Assembly (NCBI GenBank): GCA_947359465.1
Contig: OX375873.1
Span: forward strand, 59,181,573-59,245,572
Direction of reading: 5' to 3'
Length of the DNA: 64,000 nucleotides
Source of the DNA: Metellina segmentata
Taxonomy: Eukaryota; Arthropoda; Arachnida; Araneae; Tetragnathidae
Position numbers and translations under genes: made by a program
Shown here: piece by piece, positions 24,515 to 36,453 of the stretch
How the letters are laid out: every line of letters starts with the position of its first letter
Position numbering within the stretch: the first letter of the stretch is position 1
The notes under the pieces: generated by a model
Told to the model about the DNA's origin: nothing
The model's input: the letters and a program-made list of their open reading frames with translations, nothing else
Databases searched by the model: none

Positions 24515-25544
24515 ATCCAGATCTTACCAATTACTATTTGGCACAAAGTTTGATGTTACGGAGATAAAAAATCGAAACTCAAGAATCAGAATGTGTACTA
24601 ACGTTTCTGTATATAGTTAATGCAATACAATTTCTGAGAGATTCATATCATTGTAAAATACCAGTTTTAAAAGAAATACCTCTGTTAAGAAAAAAAAAGG
24701 ATAAATGTTAAAACATGTTTTTGTCTCTCTTGAATACTTCTGAATATTCCTCTAAAAATTGGCTCATTAGAAGATGAAGTTATTTGCATATTGCAAGAAT
24801 ACACAAAAAAAAAGTGAAATGATACCTATAGATAGAGTAAAATTTGCCAATAGTACCTTTCTATGAACATGAGATAGTATTTACAATATCCAAAACTATT
24901 CTTATACTGCTGCAAAAAAAGGGCTTTAGATGTCTCTTCCACGTTTAATGCTCTTTCTCTCATAAAAGCGTACCACATTCACTCAGATTCTACCATTATA
25001 AGATTTGAGAGAGTATTTTTGACTTGTCCGATGGGACAGATCTGATGCGGGAGCAAAGGGATTCAGTTGAGCCTGAACCGGTTGACATAGCCGTATCCAG
25101 GGAGTTAGAGGCTATCCCAGAAAGAAATCGTGATTTGAAAATAAAGTATCCCAACTTCTTTTTGATACGTAGAGAATAACCTACGGTGGACAGTCACTGC
25201 AATTTTTCAAATGCAATTTGTTCCCCTTACATCATATTCCATCGAACGAATGTTTAACTTCAGGACTAAACACCTCCTGACATAAGATCACAGAGGTGGT
25301 ACCAATGCAAGTTTAGAAATCCTTTTGATTGTTATAATGCCCCAAAATATGCAAAAATCATTTTCGGTCGCATAAATTTTGGTTTGTGTTTTCGCCCTCT
25401 AATATTTTTTTTGCTACACGAGAGCTGAATTAGAACTCATAAAGTTTCGGCTTAGCGTTTCAGGCTAAGTTATAAGCGATAACGTTTCAGAAATCATTGG
25501 AAGAGACTTGGCATAAGAGACAAATTTGTTCACACATAAAGCTG
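24515..25544. other. Unclassified AT-rich DNA
   Basis: Apart from a few bases next to 24515 that may continue the LINE, nothing was recognised. Confidence 0.45.
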
Positions 25545-25681
25545 TGTTCTTCAGCCTTTTAGCAACCACGGACCGGCGAGAATAGGATAAATATTTCACG
25601 GACCATCTTCAGATAGAACTATGAAAATTGTAGTCATAATTTTATTGATTAAATCTGGTGTCATAAAATTACAATTTTTTG

Positions 25682-25810
25682 TTAGTGCGACATCTGCTGC
25701 TGCTTCTTAGTAAGCAAATTTGATATACGTGGTTGCAACATTGTTTCTGAGGGACGAAGCGCTACATTAACATCCATTCGATTTTTCCGCTTGGTTTTTA
25801 TTACTAACAT
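25682..25810 (-). pseudogene. hAT transposase C-terminus
   Basis: The minus strand reads MLVIKTKRKNRMDV, then ALRPS, then PRISNLL and a Gln-rich tail ending MSH and a TAA stop. This follows the conserved end of hAT transposases of the ZBED5/SCAND3 type (IKTKxRNRL ... LRxALS ... PRIxxL ... Q..SH), part of the dimerisation region. The conserved CExxFS motif that should precede it is not found. Confidence 0.75.
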
Positions 25811-26099
25811 AGCTGATAATGTATTTTCAAATAAATAGAAAGTCGGAGAAAACGACCAACAATTTGATAACTTTATAACTCAGAGATGAAAATTATTTAT
25901 TGAGGGATATCCAATGAGACAACGATTGCATCGTACGTCTAGATACCAGAGCGATATCAGAAGTCAACTCGATCACCTTTTTTTTCTCACGAGGATCAAA
26001 TGCGTATAATTTTATATATTCCAGAAAGCGATTATTAATTCAGAAGTTACCGTAACATTGATCTTCATTTTCAGGGAAATAATTATGAAAGTTTTCAGC

Positions 26100-26465
26100 T
26101 AGTACTGGCTAGAGGACCCAAAATTTCTTGTACTTCATCTAATATGCAAGGCTTTAATAACACACACCAATGCATTTGCACCAGTCTAAGTCCTGTTCTT
26201 GAAAATACTCTTCAAGAGTATTAAATATCTCTGAACTAGTAGTCCGTCTAGGTAAATCAAGGCAACAAAGTTCTTCCATTAAGACTTCATCTTCATTATG
26301 CCACACGAAACAAAGTAGGATAGCATAATTACTCACGCAAGTTTATTCATTCAATCGTGAAAGTTATTTTTTAGTGGTTTGGGGACCCAAAAAGAATTTT
26401 GTTTTTCAGTACTGGCTTGAGGACCCAAAATTTCTTATACTACAGATAATATCCAAGGCTTTAAT
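26100..26465. repeat. 65-bp direct repeat flanking the hAT fragment
   Basis: 26100-26165 and 26397-26465 both read AGTACTGGCT, GAGGACCCAAAATTTCTT and AAGGCTTTAATAA with few differences. The two copies bracket the hAT coding fragment at 26154-26336, which suggests a local duplication rather than a target-site duplication. Confidence 0.7.
26154..26336 (-). pseudogene. hAT transposase catalytic-domain fragment
   Basis: A 60-codon frame reads EVLMEELCCLDLP, TTSSEIFNTLEEYF and LDWCKCIGVC. In ZBED5-like hAT proteins this segment immediately precedes the TDGA box holding a catalytic aspartate. Here the frame ends at the position where that box should begin, so the break coincides with the active site. 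The fragment is framed by a roughly 65-bp direct repeat at 26100-26165 and 26397-26465. Confidence 0.75.
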
Positions 26466-27159
26466 AAAAAAGTATTTCGAGAAGGCAAACACAACTATAC
26501 AAAATGAAATGGAGACCATTTCTATAAAGTACCAGAATATTTTTAACGTGTTAGTTGACCGATTTGGCAAAATATTTTATCAATTTAGAAACCTGGCATA
26601 GACAATTAAAATAATTAGGTATTCGGATGTAGCAGTCTACATTACTTTGAAATTAAATGGTTTCCAATGGATGCTACTTGATGATTTGGAGGTGCACTTA
26701 CTGAATTTCAAGACAGCATCTGGTCTCAAGTGTTTGTCGACTTGAGGTTTAAACTTGAGAATCTAGAAAAAAAAAACATTTAGAGAATGAAAAAGAGTGC
26801 TACTACAAACAGGAAATTTGGAGTACTTGGAACCGATTAACGGACATTTTTACCCTGAAAAATCTAGCGACGGCCTTACGCACAATTTTTTTTCCTCTAC
26901 GTACTTTGTTTAAGACTTTGTTCTTGGTGTTAAATAATAGTAAAACCAATTAAAGAATCCGACTGATAGATGAAGCTAGTAGAACTTGTTTGGGCTTGAG
27001 AGAAGTATACGAAATACCATCCTTCAATTGAAGATTAAGCAAATGCAAGGCAGCAATAAAAAATCACTAATGCAAATAATTGCTTGTGTGCTTTTATAGT
27101 AAATAAATATATCAAAAATATAACTTTTTTTTACTAGGGCTTGAAATATCATACAATTA
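26466..27159. other. Probable further hAT debris, not resolved
   Basis: Plus-strand peptide bits such as VFVDLRFKLENLEKK may belong to a hAT protein, but the match is too weak to call. The stretch at about 27225-27260 (read in reverse, CCAACCTTTTGAGTTTGG) looks like another hAT-type end. Confidence 0.3.
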
Positions 27160-27559
27160 TGGATATTTCTAGATGCGATACGACACCCGAGTTAAGTTAG
27201 GTTTTTTCTGGTTTTTGACACACCAAACTCAAAAGGTTGGTCATAACTGGTCTAGACTTTGCTTTAAAGGTTCTGATTAACTGTCAAATTATCATCATAA
27301 AGTCGGTTGTCCTTTCACTAGCTCTATGTGATACATTTTCAATTTTAGAATATTGTTTTCGAAGCACCCAGCATGAGGTATAAAAATTGTCATTACATCA
27401 AAGAAAAAAAAAAGGAAACCTCGTATAAATTGCAATAAATCCCCTGGTCTGTCTCTGAATTTATATAAATGTTAAATAGTTAAATTGAAAATGTAAATAT
27501 AAAGTAAAAACATAAAATAACAGAAATAAAATTTAATACTAAAAAATATTTTATGACTT

Positions 27560-28545
27560 GGAAGGCAATGATTTTTTATAGCCAAGCATATTTATATCCA
27601 GATTAATGGATGTGAGATTTGCAAACGAATTTAATCTTTTGAATTAACTTGTTCATGTATTTAGCATTTGTTGCTGAGTATAGAGAGAAAGATCGCTCAC
27701 AGATATAAGTTGATAGAAACGACATTAATATTTTACACAGCTCGTTTAGCAATCTCAGGATATCCATTCATAATTTGAAGCCATACATGCATAATTTCCA
27801 ACTGTGTAAATGTTGTTCCCAATAAGGAGTCGGTTGATATATCAATGTGTTGTTCTCTTTCTTTTACTGACAATTGAGAGGTATCAAATGACTCTTTAAA
27901 ATGGTTCCAGGATGATTTTTCTTTTTGGCCAGGAAAATATTCAAAAAATGTGTCTTATAAACTTGATAAATGCTGCAGCAAATTATATTTGACATTTTCA
28001 TTCAACTGATTGATTACTAAAGTATTGTGTACATTTAGAAAGCATTCAGTATTTACTTTTTAAAATACGATTTACCAAAAATTCCAATTTGAGAATAGTA
28101 GCATCTATTTTATTTTATACTTTGAAAATATTGATAGTTGTTGCTTGGAGAAAAGTGTTGAGTTCACTAAAAAGAAAGTAAAAATATCTGTAATATTTAT
28201 CATTTTTTTAAATTCAGTCCGCTGCATTTAAATGAGAAGGAAATTCAGACGCATATTCAGTTAAGAACATTCTCATTTCATGTTTTAATTCATAAAAATA
28301 TGTCAGCACTTTTACACGAGGTAACCATCGGATTTCCGTGTGAAGCAATAATGTCTTATGTAAACTACCTATATAGCAGTTGTCATATGACGGAGAGTTG
28401 TGTTATTGGCAGTTATAGATATTTGTTTCATTAATAAAATTCTCGAATTTCATCTCATTAGTATGTCTTATTATCTCGGAGGAACCCTTCAAAACGTCTT
28501 TGGACGTCTTTTCCATGGCACACAGGTTGAATAATCCTGCTATAA
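27560..28545 (-). pseudogene. Second hAT transposase remnant
   Basis: On the minus strand, HTEIRW (28325-28342) is followed by residues that fit the hAT pattern LLLHTExRWL...V...ELxxE. Further down, STYICERSFS (about 27670-27715) matches the hallmark TYxCExxFS box of hAT dimerisation domains. The order is correct for one gene. The pieces lie in different frames, so it is broken. The outer edge near 28515-28545 (read in reverse, TTATTCAACCTGTGTGCCA) resembles a hAT terminal repeat. It differs in sequence from the remnant at 25545-26340 and so represents another family. Confidence 0.7.
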
Positions 28546-30786
28546 GACAGCACTTTCTAATAATCTTAGTTTAAATGTGTCGATAAATTTTATAACATAT
28601 GACACTGAAAAGCAGAATATCAAATGTTTTTGAAACATAGTTGTGTATGACAAACGAGTATGTTATTCAATTAATTTAAAACAACTTCACTAACTTCAAC
28701 TCAACTATTACTAATTACAACTCAGATTCTATTTTTAATTTAATCGATTTCCTTCATTTTTACCAAAAATGGTTGATTTTAATTTTAAACTGACTGGGGC
28801 ACCTCGATATTGCTTGTATATTTGATAGGAAGTTTCCAATTATTTTTTAAATCAAAATGTCAGTCAAGTAACAAGTTCATCAGAACATAATTTTCCACAC
28901 ATTTTTATTGTTTTGATGATATGGACTACAGTTGTAATTAGATATTGAATGAACGTTATTTCTCATTAATTTATGTTATTCAAGAGTGTAATTTAAATAA
29001 TATACAATAAATATAGAAAACTATTTTGACTTAATCTCCAGTCTAAGGGAATAATAATAACAACAAGCATAATCATTAATTTGGAAGACGCAATGTATAA
29101 AAGTTGAATTAAAAGATATAATTTCAGTCGAATGACATTTGAAATGTTTCTAAAATTACATAACTTGATAAAACTGGTCCTAAATTTTTCTAGTGAAGAC
29201 TTGATTATTAAAGTTTATAATTTGATTGGATTCCTTGCATCTATTGAATTTTTATATTTATGCAATATTCATTTGTAGTTATGAATTTTCATATTGAACA
29301 AATAATGGTGCTTCTTTTAGAAAATTGTATATTTTCTGTTTTCCAATTTTTCCACTTTGCAATAGGTTTGCTGTTTTCCTTCTTTTATGTGATGGTTTTT
29401 TAACTCTATAGAATAACTGCACAAATTTTACTTTTATGTCAGAAAATATTAGTTTTCTTTTAATTTGTAATGGACAAACTAAATTTTAATGCTTTGCACT
29501 CGACTGCAGAATCCAAATTCTAACGCTAATTATGAAAGTACTTTATGTGAAATAATTTAATTTGCAATGTACGCATCTACTTACCAAGTGGCATTGATCT
29601 TAAGGAAGAAAACATCTTAAAAGTTGGCATATACAAGTTGAAAAAAATCAGCATTATGTTAGAGATTCACTGCCGTACACTACTTCTTTGAAATCACTAT
29701 TGCTGGTATTCATGTGTCTTTCATAGTACGGATGTTGTAAATATAAATTTTAAATAAATAATATGTTCTGTTTTACTTGGGCGTGTCTATTTTCTAACCA
29801 TTTTCGACTTTTGATAACACTGCAAACTGGCAAAGTCAGCTATACTCTTATATGATTCGTTACCAATTTAATAGTGGAAATAATTTCATGTGACATTATT
29901 TTTCTCTATGAAAAAATTCAGCTAAACGCATGATTTTTAAATAAAAACTTTGTCGTTATACATTCTTTTTATAATGAACAAATAACACATTCTATAAAAA
30001 GAATGTTCTTAAAAAGCAACAGTTTTCGTATTGCTTCCCATATTTTTAATATAATGGGTGTTAGAGCTAACAAGGAACGTTCAGGATTCTGCATAAAAAT
30101 ATAATTGATGAACAAATTTAAACACATTTTTTAAGCAGCAAATTTTTTTTAAATAAATTTTTTCAAATTCCCCGATTATTAAAATTTGGTCTAAGTGAAC
30201 GCAAATGGCAATTCACAACACATGATTGCATCGCATTACAAATAGTAAAATGTTACTGAAAGAGCAAAGAAGAAAACATTGCTTCACTCGGTGTTTGAAG
30301 TCGTTGCGACAAGAGACGGGAAAAGATCTCAGAAAAATTAATTTTAAGGCATCCAAATTCCATGATCAGAAAAGTATGGATAGATAATTTGGTTGAACTT
30401 AGTTTCCCATCCATGTCCAATTGTTTTCTGTTTAAATACTACCATTCTATGTACTAACCATTTAAAAAAATTTTATTTTGCATTTAGAGTAGAACAGTAT
30501 TTTTAAACGTTTCAAAATTCTGGAAAAAAATATTTTTTGATAGATTTTATCAAATTTGGTACTTTAATAATAAATGTTATATTTAAGAAGGAATTTAATA
30601 TAAATGGAACAATAAAACAAGAAATCACTATAAGGATTTCATAATTTAAACTCTTATGAATATTCGTTACGCACACATATAAATATAGCGTTTTCCAACA
30701 CTGATTATAAAATTATAAAACTGTTTTTAAACTAATTAAACCGTTACTTACCTTAATTAAAGTTATTGAACGAAATATATATCATA
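28546..30786. other. Unclassified, very AT-rich DNA
   Basis: No open frame of interest and no recognised repeat, only homopolymer-rich AT sequence. Confidence 0.5.
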
Positions 30787-32578
30787 CTAGCAAAAATACA
30801 CGGCTTTGCTCGGGTTGAATTAATAACATGTTGATTGAAAAGTCATCCTCAATTTTTTTTTTCATAAAAGAATGTTAGCATCATTTAAGTGTACGGGAAA
30901 AAGATATAATACCAATTTAACTTCTCTGTCGCTTTTACAGTTTACTTCGGACGCAAATATGCATATATGTTGTATCCAACCATGTACACCATTTCATATT
31001 CGTCACACTTCTGCTGAAGTTGATTTTAAGTTTTCAAGTGATTACGAATATTCCCTTGCATTCAATTTCAATAAAAATGGCGACATTTCGGTGGATAGTC
31101 CCGCATTTAGTTTTCCTATGAATATGTTTTCATTGTGTCCTTCTTTCACCTAGTATGCGATATTTTCGAATTTCGTCATCAATATGCAAAGATGGTAAGT
31201 TAAATTGTTACAGCATTCGTTACTAATTTAGTTTGAAGCAAAAGCAATTTTTCTTGAAAATTCCATTCAGCAGCATGTAGAATAACGGAACTTCTGTTAG
31301 ATAGATAAAGCAGAGTTGACGTGTGTCTCTTCTCTAAACTAATCCACTTTTTGATCAATCCACATATTTGGTACACTTATATTTTAAAACTCTGCGGATA
31401 TGATGGGCTGCATATTAACCCGCGTTCTATTTGTTCAAGGGGGCTAAAAATGTAAGGCATTTGTGACTAATTTAATTTGAAGCAAACGCATTTTTCCCAG
31501 AAAATTCTATTCAGTGGCATGTGGAATAACAGAGCTTTTGGTATAAATACATGTCATCAGAGTAGACAAATTAAACCCAATCGATAACAATTTTTGAATA
31601 AACAGGTTGATTTTACAGCGCTTTTACAAAAAGAAAATCACTTTCAACGAACGATTTACATGCATCTAAGTTGCGTAAGAACAGCTTCAATTAGTAGAGT
31701 AAGAAACCTCGACTTTCTGTCTCTTAAGACATAAAATTTCAATTTTTCAAAATTACTTAATCTCATATTATTCCAAGATCAACAAAGTCTTGTTAAAAAT
31801 TCCCTTTTCTCCAACACACATATAGTTTTAAATCGAACCCTTATGATGCTTTTTAAGATCAAAAATTTGGTTTCTAAATAGAAAGCACGTATCTTTTTAG
31901 AATGATAGATGTAGTTACTTGACTATGGAGTACAGCTTTCAATAACACCCATGAAACACGAAAAACAAATGAAATTTAGTTTATTTTAATCATCTTTCAA
32001 TGAAAAGCTATATCAAAATTTTGAAATATATTTTGAACTACGAAGTATGACTACCTGTTTTAATTTAACGTAACCCATCTTGTTTTGAAGTTATTTTTGA
32101 AATGTTTCATGTCATTTTAAAATAACAAATTACACACTTAAAAAATATTTTGATTCGTAATTTTTTTTTTATCTACACACTATTACGTATTGAACCAAAG
32201 ATTTAAAGAAACTTGGTGGAAATATAGGGGAAGACGGGGTACAATGAAACATTACTTCTAAAATCAGTAAAATTTGTCACAGAAAGTTGCAATTTATATA
32301 TATGTTATGCAACTATATGTTCCAATTACTGATGTGATTTGGATACATTCGCACTTTTACAACATTAGAAATAGAAGATTATTGGTTTTTCACCATTGAA
32401 AGTGAGTTTCTTTACTAAAAGTAATTTTGTTTCTTTTCCCTCGTTGTTATATGTAATAATTATTTTTTCTATACATTTTGTTATCTTTGTGTTGTTGTCT
32501 TCATACCTCCAAAACCAAAATTAAAAAAAAATTAATATTAGAAGTTTGAAAATGTTTTTTATTTAGTAACCTCTGTAC

Positions 32579-32635
32579 GGGGTACAATGAAACACTTGCA
32601 GACGGGGTACAATGAAACATGTTTCATTATGCCCC
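32579..32635. promoter_or_regulatory. Left cluster of terminal-core motifs in the pogo element
   Basis: The 15-base core GGGGTACAATGAAAC of the terminal repeat occurs at 32579-32593 and 32604-32618. An inverted copy with a one-base change lies at 32621-32635. They lie about 350 bp inside the left end, upstream of the transposase remnant. Transposase-binding sites repeated inside the ends are known in several DNA transposons, and that role here is inferred. Confidence 0.7.
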
Positions 32636-32942
32636 GGGTGAATGCATTTACTTGAAGTAATATATCAATGGTTAATATAATATCACTGATATAAAATAAC
32701 ATATTACTGGTTGTCACTAATATAAATAAAACACTTTTCCTAAATAAATGGCAACACCTAAAATTAATAGGAAAAGGCAACACCAAATCAAAACAGTAAT
32801 TTTGAAAGCATGCAAAATTAAACTTTTTTTTTTCTTAAAAAAATTAAAGATTTCAATGGTAAGTTAGTTTTTTTACATTAAAAAACATTTAAGAATAGTT
32901 TATTTATTTCATAGGCCTAAACTGCACTTACTACAGTTCACA

Positions 32943-34026
32943 ATCCTCCGAACGTTCTCTGTCAAAGGGTCCAAAAACAAATAGGTCAATTAACTTCTGG
33001 TGAAAGGGGTGTTCTTGTTACTATATGTGGATTTATTAATGCTTCTGGAAATTCTATACCCTATTATTTAGTATTTCCTAGAGAAATTTCAAGATTTGCA
33101 TGTTGAATGAAGCTCTACGTGGTACTGCGGGTGATGCAAGAAAATCGGGATGGATGATTGGAGATATTTTTGTTAATGTTCTAACATATTTCCAGGCACA
33201 TGCACGTTGTTCAAAAGAAAATCTAGCTGTACTAATAATGGACAATCATGAATCACATATTACGATTTCCAGTCTAAATTTTACGAAAGATAACGGAATT
33301 GTTGCAATCCTGCCCCCACATACTAGTAGCAAATTGCAGCCTTTAGACAAAACTGTGTTCAAGTCACTTAAAAATTTCTTCAATCTAGCTGAAAATGACT
33401 GGATGCTGTGTAATCCAGGTCGTACAATCTCTATCAATGAGATATCTTCTTTGTTTGGCACTGCTTATTGTAAGTCTTTCACTCCACAAAATATTACAAA
33501 AGGTTTTTCAGCGACTGAAAAATGGCCTTTCAATAGAGAAATGTTTTGTGAAGAAGATTGTGACTAATGAAACTGAAGACCAGACAGAAAAAACCCAAGA
33601 ATCAGAAGTCAAGTGGTGGATCTTGCCATTAGTAGATCAGAATCACCTACTGCAGGTTGTTCAGCAACTGTTCATACACCATGCACTAGCTCTAAACCTG
33701 TGAGTAAATACATTTCTCCTCAAGAGATAAAACCTTACCCCAAAGCTGATTCAAGAAAAGAAGTAAGAGTAGGAAAACAGAAAAAAAAAGTTTTATTCTA
33801 ACCTCGCCAGTACAAAATGCTCTTGTTTAAGCAATTAGAAAGTAAAAAGAGGAAAAAACTATGAAGGTATTGTTTTCAAAACAAACTACCTCCTACAGAC
33901 TTTGAAGATGACGATGATCCAGATTATTTTCCAGCTCCAGCTGATAACCAAAGTACTAAGAATGAGATATCCACACATAATATGTGTGACGCAAGCAGTA
34001 TCTGTATAAATGATTATGTTGAATGA
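32943..34026 (+). pseudogene. pogo/Tigger-type transposase, frameshifted
   Basis: Reading starts mid-protein at LTTVHNPPNV (about 32943) and continues GQLTSGERGVLVTICG and NASGN to about 33095, where an indel shifts the frame. The second frame (33100-33567, 155 codons) gives the DDE_1 core, with LIMDNHESH (second catalytic Asp) and LPPHTSSKLQPLD (third Asp). A further shift leads to a basic tail (YISPQEIKPYPKADSRKE, 33613-33801) and then an acidic end, DFEDDDDPDYFP, to 34026. The N-terminal CENP-B-like DNA-binding half and the first catalytic Asp are missing. This is inactive. Confidence 0.85.
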
Positions 34027-34125
34027 AATATATAAAATGAAACTGTAGAAATCATAAATTTAAATGAAGTCGAATGTGACTAAAATAAACTTTATAGGGT
34101 GAAAATTGCTTGCATCATTTGGAGT

Positions 34126-34184
34126 GTTTCATTGTACCCCAGTATGTGTTTCATTGTACCCCGACATATGGGGTACAATGAAAC
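34126..34184. promoter_or_regulatory. Right cluster of terminal-core motifs in the pogo element
   Basis: GTTTCATTGTACCCC occurs at 34126-34140 and 34148-34162, and its complement at 34170-34184, within 60 bp. The last two form an inverted pair. They lie about 190 bp inside the right end, roughly mirroring the left cluster. See the entry at 32579 for the inferred role. Confidence 0.7.
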
Positions 34185-34807
34185 ACTGTGAGACATTTAC
34201 TTTTTGTTATTTTCCAAGCATAAAGATTTTGTTTAGAACCTAATAAAAATTTACTTAGATGGGGAAAATACAAGATTCAAAGTATGCATTAATTATATTT
34301 CTGTACATGCAAAATTGTGGATAGGAAAAAATAATTAGTAAATTTTGTTTCATTGTACCTCGTCTTCCCCTACATATACCACATAGAAAGTACCCATGTC
34401 TAGTGATATTTTGCAGGAAATAAAAAATAAAATCCAACTCCTAAATAATATTTCTGGTATATGTAATATACCGGAACACACCAATGCAAACAGAAACAAT
34501 ATTCTAATCCTTAAAAAAGGTAGAATTCTGAAAAAAATATATGTTCTAGCGTGTTAAATTTCGACTTCCTGAATACATTTTGAAGTGAAACAATACGACA
34601 AAAAACGAACAATATTGATGAAGACAATGATTTATAAGCAAAAAAGAACACATATCTATAATACTTGGGAATTCTCAAATATCATCGCAACCATATCTAT
34701 TTCAACTCAAATACCCTAAAAAAGAATTATAAATCAAATTTAAAAAATTAAACATTAATTCTGAGTTTGCCAGATACCTTCTAGCAAAATTACGATTTTA
34801 TTATCAA

Positions 34808-36453
34808 CTAGCAAAATACCCGACCTTACTCAGTTTGAATTGGTTTACTCTAGATTGAAGAGATAATCAAAATATATAATGACTTACTTTTTTTGTAGAA
34901 TAAAAATGTATTTTAACATCTTTCGCCATCTTTATATTTTCTACAACTTACTTTGAACACAAATCCTACACATGCATATCCATTCATGTAATACATTTTA
35001 CATACATCGTACAATTGCTGTTTGACAAAGCTACAAAATGACGAAAGGTGATACTAAGGTTACTACTATAAAAGAAGATTTATAGGAAGATTTGGAATTC
35101 CCTTTCTTAAGTTATTTTCATGTTCAACTCAATTAATTAAAATTACGATTTACGGCGAGTGCTCTCGCACTCAAAGTCAACAAAACAATATTTTTTTTCC
35201 TGTGGCACTCTTGCCTCCGGTATGCGACATTGTGAAATTTTGCAATCTTCTATTGTCATTATTACAACGCATTTTTTAATGTTGGAAAAAGTTCCAGTTT
35301 GGATTAAAAAACATTATTATTCTTTCAATAACGGCATTATTCTTTAAATAACGGCATTATTCTTTAAATAACGGCATTATTCTTTAAATAAAGGCATTAT
35401 TCTTTAAATAACAGCATTATTCTTTCAATAATGGCATAACTACACTTAAAATTTACTGAAAATTCATACTGACTTACCTAACATTTTTAAGTCTAATACT
35501 TTGTGGTGCTGTTGCGTGTGATGAGAAGGAAAACACATTTATTAAATTAAAATAATAAATATTTAAAACAGGAAACAGCAAAGTAATACAAAATAAAAGA
35601 TGTCGCAAAAAATTGTTCTAAAGATATTAATTTGTGATTCAATTTTATCTCTTGATCTCGCACAGTTGCCACAACTTACAACTAAAAGTGTACAAAATTT
35701 AGAAATGTGAAATTAATTCAGAGCAAAAGAACCAGAAAAAATATCACTGCTCGCGCGATCTTGTTCATTCTCGTTTCATTGAAAAATATCGTCTGTCCCA
35801 AATATTCGGAAATCGTTTTCATTGCGCAAAGAATAAAAATAAGACTCGAAATAAATGAAGTATCAGAGATGAAATTCCATAAAAAAAAAAAAAAATTTGA
35901 AGAATAATTACTTTTTCAGCAGTACTGTTAAAACAATCGAAGTAATCGTAATATTCAATAGACATTCCAATTTTTCCAAAACTACCAAATTATGGTTGAT
36001 TTGAGTATACTTACTCAGGTGTTTTAGCATAAAACTCAACTAAATATAATAATAAAGAAATGTTTAATATTGCATTCACTAAACTAATAGATAATGTATA
36101 AAATAAAATACATTGCAATCAAATATCTGGAATACAATTTATGTGATGTCTACACAAACACACAAACACAAAATCGAGCATAGAACAGAAAGACGGACAG
36201 ACAGACTTTCGCAAACAATGCCACTCACTAAATGAAGATAAGTACTCACTGTATGCAAATTTTCATGAACATATCTTAAACCGCGTGGACGTGTATAGGG
36301 CACAACTAACAGACAGACAGACGGACAGACAGACAGACGCCAAACGAGAAAAAGGCGGATTCGGCATCAGAAGGGTCCAAAACGGATAGAAAACTTGAAA
36401 TGGGTCGAAAATATTGAATGTACAAACAAACACTCCATTCTTATTTATATAGA
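34808..36453 (-). mobile_element. Helitron B nested in Helitron A2
   Basis: On the minus strand it begins TCTATATAAATAAGAATG at 36453 and ends CGGGTATTTTGCTAG at 34808. The subterminal 5' region holds the CTGTCTGTCTGTC-type runs common in Helitrons. Copy A1 has CAATTGATCATAAAAGCG-like sequence uninterrupted here (6797-6815, AATCATTGATCATAAA). In A2 the same site is split exactly between A and T, with the element in between. The 1646 bp show no helicase reading. Its 3' end resembles that of Helitron A, but the body is different. Confidence 0.88.
35316..35435. repeat. 20-bp minisatellite, six units, inside Helitron B
   Basis: Six adjacent 20-bp units (ATTATTCTTTAAATAACGGC and close variants) occupy 35316-35435. 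They have no spacers, so this is a tandem repeat and not a CRISPR array. Minisatellites near the 3' end of non-autonomous Helitrons are a known feature. This one lies about 500 bp from that end. Confidence 0.9.

Larger units (their letters stand above)
25545..26340 (-). mobile_element. hAT transposon remnant, ZBED5-like type
   Basis: The left edge reads TTCTTCAGCCTTTTAGCAAC then CACGGACCGG, in the style of hAT terminal repeats. Inside are two coding pieces of one hAT-type transposase in the right order on the minus strand. I cannot fix the other terminus or an 8-bp target duplication, so the boundaries are approximate. Part of the internal sequence, including most of the catalytic domain, is deleted. 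Confidence 0.65.
32227..34370 (+). mobile_element. pogo-like transposon nested in Helitron A2
   Basis: Inverted ends GGGGAAGACGGGGTACAATG and its near-identical partner (one G-to-A change in the core) are flanked by TA on both sides (32225-32226 and 34371-34372). The 2144-bp element carries a pogo/Tigger-type DDE transposase remnant on the plus strand. The Helitron sequence resumes on each side where copy A1 is continuous (AACTTGGTGGAAATA on one side, CATATACCAC on the other). Eight copies of the terminal core GGGGTACAATGAAAC or its complement occur in all, two in the ends and six internally. Confidence 0.9.

Noticed and set aside
30872..31153. 93-codon frame inside Helitron A2
   Set aside because: The matching part of copy A1 does not preserve it as a protein. 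It lies in the non-coding body of a non-autonomous Helitron.
35316..35435. CRISPR-like repeat array
   Set aside because: Units are contiguous without spacers, inside a eukaryotic Helitron. It is a minisatellite.
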